From the NCBI RefSeq assembly GCF_020873915.1, contig NZ_JAHWGP010000021.1:62001-126000 (forward strand): a stretch of 64,000 nt of DNA, in the 5' to 3' direction. Below are positions 8,613 to 18,115 of this stretch, in pieces (position 1 is the first letter of the stretch; every line of letters begins with the position of its first letter). The notes beneath the pieces were generated by a model. The model saw only the letters and a program-made list of their open reading frames with translations. It was not told the origin of the DNA and did not search any database. The DNA comes from Streptomyces sp. DH5. GTDB lineage: Bacteria > Actinomycetota > Actinomycetes > Streptomycetales > Streptomycetaceae. Both the position numbers and the translations under genes were made by a program.

Positions 8613-9979
8613 CCGTCGAATCGGTGGAACCGGGAGCGTCCGGGGCGACCGCGCGGCGCGAGCCGCCCCTGGCCGGCGGAGGAGTCCCGGTGCTCGGCCA
8701 CGGCTGGAAGCTGGCGCGCGACCCGCTGGCCTTCATGTCCGCCCTGCGCGACCACGGTGACGTCGTGCGTCTGCGGCTCGGGCCGAAGACGGTGTACGCC
8801 GTCACCACCCCCGCCCTCACCGGCGAGGTGGCGCTCAGCCCCGACTACATCATCGCCGGACCGCTGTGGGAGTCCTTGCAGGACCTGCTCGGCGACGAGG
8901 GGGTGGCCACCGCCAACGGCCCGCTGCACCGGCGCCAGCGCCGCACCATCCAGCCCGCCTTCAAGCTCGACGCGATCCCCGCCTACGGGCCGATCATGGC
9001 GGAGGAGGCCTACGCGCTCGTGGAGCGGTGGAACTCCGGCGGGGAACTCGACATCACGGCGGAGTCGTTCCGCGCGGCCGTCCGGATCGCGGCGCGCTGC
9101 CTGATGCGCGGCAGCTACATGGACGCCCGGGCGGACCGCATCTGCACCGACCTCGCCGCCTTGTTCAGCGGCATGTACCAGCGCATGGTGGTTCCGCTCG
9201 GGCCGCTCTACAAGGTGCCGCTTCCGGCCAATCGGGAATTCAACCGGGCGCTGGCCGATCTGCATGTCCTGGTCGACGAGATCGTGGCCGACCGACGGGC
9301 GAGCGGTCAAAAGCCGGATGATTTGCTGACGGCTTTGCTGGACGCCAAGGACGACAACGGCGAGCCCATCGGGGAACAGGAGATCCATGATCAGGTCATC
9401 GCCATCCTCACCCCCGGCAGTGAAACCGTCGGGGCGACGATCATGTCGCTCCTCCTGGTCCTCACCGAGCACCCCGAACTCGGCGACAGGATCCGCGAGG
9501 AGGTGGAAACCGTCGTCGGAGACCGCCCGGTCGCGTTCGACGACGTCCGGAAGCTGACGTACACCGCGAATGTCGTCACGGAGACCCTGCGGCTGTATCC
9601 GGCCGTATGGATATTGACCCGCCGTGCGGTGACCGACACGGAACTCGGCGGATACCGCATTCCCGAGGGGGCGGACCTCATCTACAGTCCGTACGCCATC
9701 CAGCGCGACCGGCGTTCGTACGAGCGGCACGAGGAGTTCGACCCCGACCGCTGGCTCCCCGAGCGGTCCAAGGACGTACCCAAGTACGCGATGAGCCCGT
9801 TCAGCGTGGGCAACCGGAAATGCCCCAGCGACCACTTCTCGATGGCCGAGCTCACGCTCCTCACCGCGGTGATCGCCTCCGCCTACCGGTTCGCGCACGT
9901 CCCCGGTTCCGACATCCGGCCCCGGATCGGCATCACGCTCCGGCCACGCCGGCTGATGCTGCGGGCCCTGCCCCGCTGA
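8609..9979 (+). CDS. cyp170A1: Cytochrome P450 CYP170A1 (albaflavenone monooxygenase)
   Basis: Oxidises epi-isozizaene at C5 in two steps to albaflavenone. The protein has 456 residues. The heme loop is [13 protein letters not shown] with ligand Cys405; it has Pro-Ser after the cysteine, as in CYP170 proteins as I recall them. The ExxR pair is Glu325/Arg328 (ETLRLYP). The I-helix reads TPGSETVG near 268-275, with Ser-Glu-Thr in place of the common acid-Thr-Thr. CYP170A1 of S. coelicolor also has a second, terpene-synthase active site. A candidate acidic motif here is DDNGE at 248-252 (see findings). A redox partner is not encoded nearby. Confidence 0.94.
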   Translation: MTVESVEPGASGATARREPPLAGGGVPVLGHGWKLARDPLAFMSALRDHGDVVRLRLGPKTVYAVTTPALTGEVALSPDYIIAGPLWESLQDLLGDEGVATANGPLHRRQRRTIQPAFKLDAIPAYGPIMAEEAYALVERWNSGGELDITAESFRAAVRIAARCLMRGSYMDARADRICTDLAALFSGMYQRMVVPLGPLYKVPLPANREFNRALADLHVLVDEIVADRRASGQKPDDLLTALLDAKDDNGEPIGEQEIHDQVIAILTPGSETVGATIMSLLLVLTEHPELGDRIREEVETVVGDRPVAFDDVRKLTYTANVVTETLRLYPAVWILTRRAVTDTELGGYRIPEGADLIYSPYAIQRDRRSYERHEEFDPDRWLPERSKDVPKYAMSPFSVGNRKCPSDHFSMAELTLLTAVIASAYRFAHVPGSDIRPRIGITLRPRRLMLRALPR

Positions 9980-9999
9980 CCGGCCGCACGGGCGCGCGT

Positions 10000-10962
10000 T
10001 CAGGCGGCCTCCGGGCCCCTGAACGTGCGCCGGTAGGCCTGCGGCGTGGTCCCCACGGCGCGCACGAAGTGGTGGCGCAGCACCGCCGCGCTGCCGAAGC
10101 CGGTGCGGCCCGCGACCGCGTCCACCGTCTCGTCCGTCCCCTCCAGCAGCCGCTGGGCCAGCAGCACGCGCTGGCGCAGGATCCAGCGGTAGGGCGTGGT
10201 GCCGGTCTCCTGCTGGAAGCGGCGGGCGAAGGTGCGCGGGGACATGTGGGCGCGGGCGGCGAGCTGTTCGACGGACGTCTCCTCGTCGAGGTGCCGCTCC
10301 ATCCACACCAGCACCTCGGAGACGGTGTCGCCCCCGGGACGCGGCAGCGGACGCTCGATGTACTGGGCCTGGCCCCCGTCCCGGTGCGGGGGCACCACCA
10401 TGCGCCGGGCGATCCCGTTGGCGACCTCGGGGCCCAGCTCCTTGCGTACCAGGTGCAGACAGGCGTCGATGCCCGCGGCGGTGCCGGCCGAGGTGATCAC
10501 CGGGCCCTCGTCGACGTAGAGCACGTCCGGCTCCACGGTCAGCCGGGGGTACCGCCGGACCAGCTCCCGCGCGTGCTTCCAGTGGACGGTGACTCGCCGG
10601 CCGTCGAGGAGCCCGGCGGCGGCGAGCACGAACACCCCGGAGCAGACGCTGAGCACCCGCGCGCCCCGGTCCACGCCCCGGCGCAGGGCGTCCAGCAACT
10701 CGGGCGGGAACTCCCGGGAGACGTAGGAGGCTCCGGCGGGTACGGCGATGAGGTCGGCCGTCTCCAGACGCTCCAGTCCGTGCTCGACCTGGAGCGCGAA
10801 GCCCGTGCTGCTGCGCACGACGGGGCCGTCCGCCGAGGCCACGGCGAAGTCGTGGACGGGCAGCCCGTCGTCGCTGCGGTCGATGCCGAAGACCTCGCAG
10901 ACGACGCCGAGTTCGAAGGGATTCACGCCGTCGAGCAGAACGGCGGCCACGTTCTGGAGCAT
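10000..10962 (-). CDS. nrdS: GlxA-type AraC-family regulator NrdS
   Basis: A 320-residue regulator. Residues about 1-165 form a DJ-1/PfpI-like domain (AVLLDGVNPFELGVVCEVFG, a CSGVFVLAAAGLLDGR segment with the nucleophile-elbow cysteine, and TSAGTAAGIDACLHLV). Residues about 215-315 form the AraC double helix-turn-helix (SVEQLAARAHMSPRTFARRF, FGSAAVLRHHF). The ATG at 10962 has GGGGACC just upstream. It lies downstream of nrdB on the same strand. This matches the AraC-like nrdS of the Streptomyces nrdABS operon, but here 335 bases and an antisense small gene separate it from nrdB. The target and ligand are unknown to me. Confidence 0.85.
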   Translation of the reverse strand: MLQNVAAVLLDGVNPFELGVVCEVFGIDRSDDGLPVHDFAVASADGPVVRSSTGFALQVEHGLERLETADLIAVPAGASYVSREFPPELLDALRRGVDRGARVLSVCSGVFVLAAAGLLDGRRVTVHWKHARELVRRYPRLTVEPDVLYVDEGPVITSAGTAAGIDACLHLVRKELGPEVANGIARRMVVPPHRDGGQAQYIERPLPRPGGDTVSEVLVWMERHLDEETSVEQLAARAHMSPRTFARRFQQETGTTPYRWILRQRVLLAQRLLEGTDETVDAVAGRTGFGSAAVLRHHFVRAVGTTPQAYRRTFRGPEAA

Positions 10963-11005
10963 GGTCCCCAGTGTGCCCGGCGATTGGCAGTAAATCGAGG
11001 GTGTG

Positions 11006-11025
11006 CGGCAGTCCTGCCACTGCCG
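11006..11025. promoter_or_regulatory. Inverted repeat between nrdS and a divergent small gene
   Basis: CGGCAGT at 11006-11012 and ACTGCCG at 11019-11025 are perfect complements with a 6-base centre. A third half-site, GGCAGT, lies at 10986-10991. The position, 24-63 bases upstream of nrdS and ahead of the divergent small gene, suits an operator, possibly for NrdS itself. No regulator is proven. Confidence 0.5.
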
Positions 11026-11056
11026 GTAAGGAGCGTGCGGCGCGACAGTGGTGTCC

Positions 11057-11275
11057 ATGGATACGACACACACGCAAGCGCTGACCGCGACGCTGACCGT
11101 GCTCGGACTGCTCGCGCTGATGGTCCTGCCCGCCGTGTTCGGCATCGTGCACGAGCTGCGGATCGACCGGCAGCTCCGGCGGGCCGAGGCCGGACGGCAG
11201 TCCCCGCCCGCCGCGGCCCGCCGGCCCCGCCCCGCCCGGGACGCCGTCTCGCACCGCACCGCACGCGCGGCGTGA
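11057..11275 (+). CDS. Small single-span membrane protein antisense within the nrdABS region
   Basis: A 72-residue protein from the ATG at 11057; GTG codons at 11048 and 11051 are alternatives, and TAAGGAG lies at 11027-11033. Residues about 7-31 form one hydrophobic helix (TATLTVLGLLALMVLPAVFG), followed by a basic tail rich in Arg, Ala and Pro (RIDRQLRRAEAGRQ). Codon use is normal for the genome. It runs opposite to nrdB and nrdS and fills the gap between them, so a long nrdABS transcript would be antisense to it. The function is unknown; the clear membrane helix and codon pattern support a real gene. Confidence 0.62.
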   Translation: MDTTHTQALTATLTVLGLLALMVLPAVFGIVHELRIDRQLRRAEAGRQSPPAAARRPRPARDAVSHRTARAA

Positions 11276-11296
11276 GACGGCACCGGGGAGCACTCC

Positions 11297-12310
11297 CTAG
11301 AAGTCCTCGTCCAGGTCGACCGTGCCCTCCACGGCGACCTGGTACGCGGACGGGCGCCGCTCGAAGAAGTTCGTCAGCTCCTGGACGCCCTGGAGCTCCA
11401 TGAAGGAGAACGGGTTCTCCGAGCCGTACACCGGCGCGAAGCCCAGCCGCACCAGCCGCTGGTCCGCGACGCACTCCAGGTACTGCCGCATCGACTCGGT
11501 GTTCATGCCCGGCAGCCCGTCGCCGCACAGGTCGCGCGCGAACTGCAGCTCCGCCTCGACCGCCTCGCGCAGCATGTCGGTGACCTGCTGCCCGAGTTCC
11601 TCGTCGAACAGCTCCGGCTCCTCCTTGCGGACGGTGTCGACCACGTCGAAGGCGAACGACATGTGCATCGTCTCGTCCCGGAACACCCAGTTGGTGCCGG
11701 TCGCCAGACCGTGCAGCAGGCCCCGGCCGCGGAACCAGTAGACGTAGGCGAAGGCGCCGTAGAAGAACAGGCCCTCGATGCAGGCGGCGAAGCAGATCAG
11801 GTTCAGCAGGAACCGGCGCCGGTCGGCCCGGGTCTCAAGCCGGTCGAGCTTCTCCACCGAGTCCATCCACCGGAAGCAGAACTCGGCCTTCTCCCGGATG
11901 GACGGGATGTTCTCCACCGCCGCGAAGGCCGCCGCCCGGTCGTCCGGGTCGGGCAGGTAGGTGTCCAGCAGCGTCAGGTAGAACTGGACGTGCACCGCCT
12001 CCTCGAACAGCTGCCGCGACAGGTACAGCCGCGCCTCCGGGGAGTTGATGTGCTTATACAGCGTCAGCACCAGGTTGTTCGCCACGATCGAGTCGCCGGT
12101 GGCGAAGAAGGCGACCAGCCGGCCGATGAGGTGCTGCTCCTCGGGGCTGAGCTTCGCCAGGTCGGCGACGTCCGAGTGGAGGTCGACCTCCTCCACGTGC
12201 CAGGTGTTCTTGATGGCGTCCCGGTAACGCTCGTAGAAGTCGGGGTAGCGCATGGGGCGCAGGGTCAGCTCGAAGCCCGGGTCGAGCAGGTTCTTGGTGT
12301 CGCTGGTCAT
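11297..12310 (-). CDS. nrdB: Class Ia ribonucleotide reductase beta subunit (radical-generating)
   Basis: Holds the di-iron tyrosyl-radical cofactor used by NrdA. The protein has 337 residues from the ATG at 12310; a GTG codon lies immediately before. Metal-ligand and radical positions are visible: an acidic residue in FATGDSIVANN (Asp74 or nearby), the FEEAVHVQFY block with Glu104/Glu105, His108 and a tyrosine in the radical position, Tyr112 (equivalent to E. coli Tyr122), and the FRDETMHMSF block. The tyrosine argues for a normal class Ia cofactor rather than the phenylalanine-type Mn/Fe variant. The start overlaps the nrdA stop by one base (TGATG). Transcription is presumably controlled by the cobalamin riboswitch ahead of nrdA. 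Confidence 0.93.
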   Translation of the reverse strand: MTSDTKNLLDPGFELTLRPMRYPDFYERYRDAIKNTWHVEEVDLHSDVADLAKLSPEEQHLIGRLVAFFATGDSIVANNLVLTLYKHINSPEARLYLSRQLFEEAVHVQFYLTLLDTYLPDPDDRAAAFAAVENIPSIREKAEFCFRWMDSVEKLDRLETRADRRRFLLNLICFAACIEGLFFYGAFAYVYWFRGRGLLHGLATGTNWVFRDETMHMSFAFDVVDTVRKEEPELFDEELGQQVTDMLREAVEAELQFARDLCGDGLPGMNTESMRQYLECVADQRLVRLGFAPVYGSENPFSFMELQGVQELTNFFERRPSAYQVAVEGTVDLDEDF

Positions 12311-14679
12311 CACTGGCAGGCCTCGCAGGACTCGGGGTTTTCCAGGGAGCAGGCGACGGCCTCGGGGTCAGCCGCCTGCTGGACGGGGACGGTGGTCCGG
12401 GCCGCGGCGCGGGCGATCCGGGTCGCCGGGCGGGAACGCAGGTAGTACGTGGTCTTCAGCCCCTGCTTCCAGGCGTAGGCGTACATCGAGGAGAGCTTGC
12501 CGATGGTCGGCGTCTCCAGGAACAGGTTCAGCGACTGCGCCTGGTCCAGGTACGGGGTGCGGGCGGCGGCCATGTCGATCAGACCGCGCTGCGGGATCTC
12601 CCACGCCGTGCGGTACAGCCGGCGCACCTCCTCGGGGATCCACGCGAAGTCCTGCACCGAGCCGCCGGCCTCGCGCAGCGCCTCGCGGGAGCGCGCGTCC
12701 CACACGCCGAGCCGCTTGAGGTCGTCCACCAGATACGAGTTGACCTGGAGGAACTCCCCGGACAGCGTCTCGCGCTTGAACAGGTTGGACACCTGCGGCT
12801 CGATGCACTCGTACACGCCCGCGATCGACGCGATGGTGGCGGTGGGGGCGATCGCCAGCAGCAGCGAGTTGCGCATCCCGGTGGCCGCGATCCGCGTCCG
12901 CAGCGCCGCCCAGCGCTCCGGCCAGGCGAACTCGACACCGTAGTGGTCGGGGTGCAGCACACCCCGGGCGGTGCGGGTCTTCTCCCAGGCGGGCAGCGGG
13001 CCGTGGCGCTCGGCCAGGTCGGCGGAGGTCTCGTACGCGGCGAGCATGATCCGCTCGGCGATCCTCGTGGACAGGGCCTTCGCCTCGGGGGAGTCGAAGG
13101 GCAGCCGCAGCTTGAAGAAGACGTCCTGCAGGCCCATGGCGCCGAGGCCGACGGGGCGCCAGCGGGCGTTGGAGCGGCCCGCCTGCTCGGTCGGGTAGAA
13201 GTTGATGTCGACGACCCGGTCGAGGAACGTCACGGCCGTGCGCACCGTCTCGTCCAGGCGGGCCCAGTCGATGTCCCCGTGCTCCACGAACGCGCCGAGG
13301 TTGACCGACCCCAGGTTGCAGACCGCGGTCTCCCCGTCGTCGGTGACCTCCAGGATCTCCGTGCACAGGTTCGAGGAGTGGATGACGTGCCCCGGTTCGG
13401 CGGTCTGGTTGGCCGTGCGGTTGGCGGTGTCCTTGAAGGTCATCCAGCCGTTGCCGGTCTGCGCGAGGGTGCGCATCATGCGGCCGTACAGCTCGCGCGC
13501 CGGGAGGGTCTTCCGTGCCAGGCCCTTCGCCTCCGCGGCCCGGTACGCGGCGTCGAACTCAGCGCCCCACAGGTCGACCAGTTCCGGCACGTCCGCCGGG
13601 GAGAACAGCGACCACGGGCCGTCGGCGTCCACCCGGCGCATGAACTCGTCCGGCACCCAGTGCGCGAGGTTCAGGTTGTGCGTGCGGCGGGCGTCCTCAC
13701 CGGTGTTGTCGCGCAGTTCCAGGAACTCCTCGACGTCCAGGTGCCAGGTCTCCAGGTAGACCGCCGCCGCGCCCTTGCGCCGCCCGCCCTGGTTCACGGC
13801 GGCGACCGAGGCGTCCAGCGTCTTCAGGAACGGGACGATGCCGTTGGAGTGGCCGTTGGTGCCGCGGATCAGCGAACCGCGGGCGCGGATGCGGGAGTAG
13901 GCCAGACCGATGCCGCCGGCGTGCTTGGAGAGCCGGGCGACCTGGTGGTAGCGGTCGTAGATGGAGTCCAGCTCGTCCCTGGGGGAGTCGAGGAGGTAGC
14001 AGGACGACATCTGGGGGTGCCGGGTACCGGAGTTGAACAGCGTGGGGGAGGAGGGCAGGTAGTCCAGGCGGCTCATCAGACCGTAGAGCGCGGCGACCTC
14101 GTCCAGCGAGCGGGCGCTGTCGTCCTCGGCGAGACCGCAGGCGACGCGCAGCAGGAAGTGCTGGGGCGTCTCGACGACCTTGCGGGTGACCGGGTGCCGC
14201 AGCAGGTAGCGGCTGTGCAGGGTGCGCAGGCCGAAGTAGCCGAAGCGGTCGTCGGCGCGGGTGTCGATCAGCGCGTCGAGCCGGTCCGCGTGCAGTGCGG
14301 CGAACGCGGCGGTCCGGTCGGCGATCAGGCCCTCGCGGTGTCCGGTCGCGACGGATCCGGTGAAGGAGGTGACGCCCTGCGAGGCGGCCTCGGCGCGGAT
14401 GCCGAGGGTCAGCAGCCGGGCGGCGAGCCGGGAGTAGGCGGGGTCCTCGGAGATGAGCCCGGCCGCCGCCTCGGTGGCCAGTTCCCGCAGCTGCGCGGTG
14501 GCGGCGGAGTCCGCGACCGCGGACCGGCCGCGCAGCGCGGCGGCGGCGACCCGGCCGGGGTCGGTGTCGGGCAGGTCGGCGGTCAGCTCCGTCAGGGTCC
14601 GCAGCAGCGCGGCACCGGGGCCCTCGTTCTCCCGGGTCACGTCGATCGCTGAAGCCGGATCGGCTGGCGCGATGGTCAC
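12310..14679 (-). CDS. nrdA: Class Ia ribonucleotide reductase alpha subunit (catalytic)
   Basis: Reduces ribonucleoside diphosphates. The protein has 789 residues from the GTG at 14679, which has AGGGAGAG about ten bases upstream; a GTG at 14703 is the alternative. Catalytic blocks are SSCYLLDSP (first redox cysteine), NLCTEILEV (radical Cys and Glu), CNLGSVNLG (second redox cysteine), PTATIASIAG, the tandem tyrosines of TTYYLR near the end, and the C-terminal thiol pair in ESCEACQ. The N-terminus reaches the core domain after only about 20 residues, so there seems to be no room for a normal ATP-cone. Class II NrdJ, which uses cobalamin, is the alternative enzyme in Streptomyces; that explains the riboswitch. 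Confidence 0.94.
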   Translation of the reverse strand: MTIAPADPASAIDVTRENEGPGAALLRTLTELTADLPDTDPGRVAAAALRGRSAVADSAATAQLRELATEAAAGLISEDPAYSRLAARLLTLGIRAEAASQGVTSFTGSVATGHREGLIADRTAAFAALHADRLDALIDTRADDRFGYFGLRTLHSRYLLRHPVTRKVVETPQHFLLRVACGLAEDDSARSLDEVAALYGLMSRLDYLPSSPTLFNSGTRHPQMSSCYLLDSPRDELDSIYDRYHQVARLSKHAGGIGLAYSRIRARGSLIRGTNGHSNGIVPFLKTLDASVAAVNQGGRRKGAAAVYLETWHLDVEEFLELRDNTGEDARRTHNLNLAHWVPDEFMRRVDADGPWSLFSPADVPELVDLWGAEFDAAYRAAEAKGLARKTLPARELYGRMMRTLAQTGNGWMTFKDTANRTANQTAEPGHVIHSSNLCTEILEVTDDGETAVCNLGSVNLGAFVEHGDIDWARLDETVRTAVTFLDRVVDINFYPTEQAGRSNARWRPVGLGAMGLQDVFFKLRLPFDSPEAKALSTRIAERIMLAAYETSADLAERHGPLPAWEKTRTARGVLHPDHYGVEFAWPERWAALRTRIAATGMRNSLLLAIAPTATIASIAGVYECIEPQVSNLFKRETLSGEFLQVNSYLVDDLKRLGVWDARSREALREAGGSVQDFAWIPEEVRRLYRTAWEIPQRGLIDMAAARTPYLDQAQSLNLFLETPTIGKLSSMYAYAWKQGLKTTYYLRSRPATRIARAAARTTVPVQQAADPEAVACSLENPESCEACQ

Positions 14680-14816
14680 GTGGGGCTCTCCCTCGCTCGG
14701 CACGGGGGCCTCGAAGAGCGCGGGGGGCAGTACACGAGCGCACGGGGCGTCGCGTCCACCGGCCCATTCCGCGAGGCCCGGACGTCAGGGCACCCGGACC
14801 GGACGGCCGGGCGCAC

Positions 14817-14935
14817 TGTCGGCAGGTCCTCGGACTGACGCCCATGCGCGTGCGGGGGCAAGGCATGGGTACACCGTTGCGGGACAGTTCCGGATTCGCA
14901 CCGGATTCCCCTGCGGCGACAGCGAGCATGAGCAT
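14817..14935 (-). ncRNA. Adenosylcobalamin riboswitch controlling nrdABS
   Basis: Read on the minus strand, the leader holds GGGGAATCCGGTGCGAATCC (near 14912-14893), then ACTGTCCCGCAACGGT. About 50 bases later comes the B12 box AGTCCGAGGACCTGCC (14836-14821). These are the conserved cores of the cobalamin riboswitch in the right order and spacing. It ends about 138 bases before the nrdA start, and GC-rich sequence able to form an expression platform lies between. Streptomyces nrdABS is known to be repressed by vitamin B12 through such an element. The outer boundary is approximate. Confidence 0.93.
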
Positions 14936-15046
14936 ACATCTTGTGCCGGGTGCCGCCGACAACCCCATATGTTGTGCCGCGTTGGTGTCAGAGAGTCAGC
15001 TCTCCAGCTCGGCGACCGGCCCGTGGCACCGTGCCGCACGGGTACG

Positions 15047-15083
15047 ACGACGGGCCGCCGGTTCTCCTCCGGCGGCCCGTCGT
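15047..15083 (-). terminator. Hairpin terminator after the symporter gene
   Basis: Perfect 15-base arms at 15047-15061 and 15069-15083 enclose a 7-base loop. The hairpin lies 17 bases past the symporter stop and separates it from the nrdABS leader, which is transcribed in the same direction. Confidence 0.78.
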
Positions 15084-15099
15084 CCGTCGCCCCGCGGCG

Positions 15100-16728
15100 T
15101 CAGTGCGCGCTGCCGGCCGTGGCCGGCGGGAGCTCCACCCGAACGCCCGGCTCGCCCGCGTCCGCCGTGTAGTCGCCCGGCTTCGTCCGGTCGACGCCCT
15201 CGGGTGCCTTGAGGGCCCGCATGACGAAGGTCAGCACGACCGTCACCACGACGTTGATCACGAAGGCCGTGAGACCGATGTAGCCGATCTCGCCGATCCC
15301 CGGGATCTCCTTCGCGGACCCGCCGAAGTGCTTCTGCGTCGGCGAGGCCACCCCGTACGCGGCGACCGTGCCGTAGATCATGCCGACGGCCCAGCCGCCG
15401 ATCAGCGCCCAGCGGTGGAACCAGCGGGTGAACAGGCCGCCCACCAGTGCCGGGAAGGTCTGCAGGATCCAGATGCCGCCCAGCAGCTGGAAGTTGATGG
15501 CGACGGTCTTGTCCATGGTCAGGACGAAGGCCAGCGCGCCCACCTTCACCAGCAGCGAGACGACCTTGGAGACCTTGGTCTCCTGCCTGGGTGTCGCGTC
15601 CGGTTTGATGAAGTCCTTGTAGATGTTGCGGGTGAACAGGTTCGCCGCCGCGATCGACATGATCGCCGCCGGCACCAGCGCCCCGATGCCGATCGCCGCG
15701 AAGGCCACGCCCGCGAACCACGCCGGGAACATGTCCTCGAACAGCTGCGGGATCGCCAGCTGGCCGTTCTGCACCTTCACGCCCGCCGCGATCGCCATGA
15801 AGCCGAGCAGCGCCAGCAGGCCCAGCATCAGCGAGTACAGCGGCAGGATCGTGGTGTTGCGGCGGATCACCTCACGGCTGCGCGAGGACAGCGTCGCCGT
15901 GATCGAGTGCGGGTACATGAACAGCGCGAGCGCCGAACCCAGCGCCAGCGTGGCGTACGTCCACTGACCCGCCTCGGCCGGCACCAGCGAACCGCGCGGC
16001 GCTCCCGTGGCCGGGTTGGTCTCGCCGTACGCCTCCCGCGCCGAGGCGAAGATCTCGTCGAAGCCGCCCAGCTTGACCGGGATGTAGATGATCGCCACCG
16101 CGATCACGAGGTAGATCAGCGTGTCCTTGACGAAGGCGATCAGCGCGGGGGCCCGCAGGCCCGACGAGTAGGTGTACGCCGCGAGCACACCGAAGGCGAT
16201 CAGCAGCGGCAGGTCCTTGACGAACCAGTTGGTGTCCTCCCCGCCGCCCACGCCCATCACGTCCAGCACGGCCTGGATGCCGACCAGCTGGAGCGCGATG
16301 TACGGCATCGTCGCCAGGATGCCGGTGACCGCGACGGCCAGCGACAGCCCCTTCGAGTCGAACCGGCCGCGCACGAAGTCGGACGTCGTCACGTAGCCGT
16401 GCTTGTGCGACACCGACCACAGGCGGGGCAGGAAGGTGAAGATCAGCGGGTACACCAGGATCGTGTACGGCACGGCGAAGAACCCGGCCGCGCCCGCCGC
16501 GTAGACGGCCGCCGGCACGGCGACGAAGGTGTACGCGGTGTACAGGTCCCCGCCCAGCAGGAACCAGGTGACCCAGGTGCCGAACGAGCGCCCGCCCAGG
16601 CCCCACTCGTCGAGCGTGTGCTCGTTGGCGGCCCTGCGCCAGCGCGCGGCCAGGAAGCCCATCGCGGTGACGAGCACGAAGAAGAAGACGAAGACGGCGA
16701 GTGCCACGCCGTTCACACCGTCGTTCAC
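15100..16728 (-). CDS. Sodium:solute symporter, MctP-like monocarboxylate transporter
   Basis: A 542-residue inner-membrane protein with about 13 hydrophobic helices, of the sodium/solute symporter (SSS) family. Family landmarks are the N-terminal WGLGGRSFGTWVTWFLLGGD, the FLPRLW segment and the YSSGLRAPALIAFVKD helix. It most resembles the MctP branch, which imports lactate, pyruvate and other short monocarboxylates; the substrate is inferred. The GTG at 16728 overlaps the stop of a small DUF3311 protein (GTGA). That is the usual two-gene arrangement for this branch, where the small protein is thought to be an accessory subunit. Confidence 0.88.
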   Translation of the reverse strand: MNDGVNGVALAVFVFFFVLVTAMGFLAARWRRAANEHTLDEWGLGGRSFGTWVTWFLLGGDLYTAYTFVAVPAAVYAAGAAGFFAVPYTILVYPLIFTFLPRLWSVSHKHGYVTTSDFVRGRFDSKGLSLAVAVTGILATMPYIALQLVGIQAVLDVMGVGGGEDTNWFVKDLPLLIAFGVLAAYTYSSGLRAPALIAFVKDTLIYLVIAVAIIYIPVKLGGFDEIFASAREAYGETNPATGAPRGSLVPAEAGQWTYATLALGSALALFMYPHSITATLSSRSREVIRRNTTILPLYSLMLGLLALLGFMAIAAGVKVQNGQLAIPQLFEDMFPAWFAGVAFAAIGIGALVPAAIMSIAAANLFTRNIYKDFIKPDATPRQETKVSKVVSLLVKVGALAFVLTMDKTVAINFQLLGGIWILQTFPALVGGLFTRWFHRWALIGGWAVGMIYGTVAAYGVASPTQKHFGGSAKEIPGIGEIGYIGLTAFVINVVVTVVLTFVMRALKAPEGVDRTKPGDYTADAGEPGVRVELPPATAGSAH

Positions 16729-16991
16729 CGCGACGCACCGCCCTTCGAGGCCGAGCGGGAGCGCTGGTCACGCTGCCAGAGCTTGTACGCGACCATCGTC
16801 AGCAGGGTGGAGATCAGCACCCAGAGCATCTGGTACCAGTAGAAGAACGGGATGCCGATGACGACGGGGTCGGTCTTCGCGTACGAACCGACCCACAGCA
16901 TGGCCACGAACGGTGCGACGAGACAGAGGGCGATGACGACGCGCGCGGGCGTCACCACCGGTCCTCCCTTGGTTTCCGGGGCTTGTGACAT
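16725..16991 (-). CDS. DUF3311 small membrane protein, symporter partner
   Basis: An 88-residue protein with two hydrophobic helices (VVIALCLVAPFVAMLWVG and FFYWYQMLWVLISTLLTMVA) and a basic C-terminal tail (KLWQRDQRSRSASKGG). The layout and the FFYWYQ motif are those of DUF3311. The family is regularly encoded just ahead of an SSS symporter, as here. The stop overlaps the symporter start, so production is probably coupled. A 204-base gap without a gene separates its start from the end of dasR, which is on the same strand. Confidence 0.83.
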   Translation of the reverse strand: MSQAPETKGGPVVTPARVVIALCLVAPFVAMLWVGSYAKTDPVVIGIPFFYWYQMLWVLISTLLTMVAYKLWQRDQRSRSASKGGASR

Positions 16992-17195
16992 CAGACGGTT
17001 TCCATCCCCTCACTGATCACCGACGGTAAGGCGTTCGGAAATCTAGGTGAGGAGGCGGCAGGGAGGTAACCCCTCGTCGACACGGCGGTACCCGGGCGCG
17101 GCCCAACCGAGAGGCAGCAGCAACGAAAACCCTGTCAACCACCCGTCTCGCAGCGGCTCGGGAGGCCGTGCGGTGACGGGAAGGTCACGTCGGAG

Positions 17196-18032
<837 letters not shown>

Positions 18033-18092
18033 TCAGGGCGGGGGTGTGCCCCGCACGCTCCGTGATCCTCTTTGTATACCCCTGGGCGAGGG

Positions 18093-18106
18093 CTGGTCCA
18101 GACCAG
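18093..18106. promoter_or_regulatory. dre-like DasR operator upstream of dasR
   Basis: CTGGTCCAGACCAG differs by one base in the core from TGGTCTAGACCA, the centre of the DasR consensus. It lies 133 bases upstream of the dasR start and only 9 bases past the nagB stop, so it most likely serves dasR autoregulation. Confidence 0.72.
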
Positions 18107-18115
18107 GGGTGCCGG

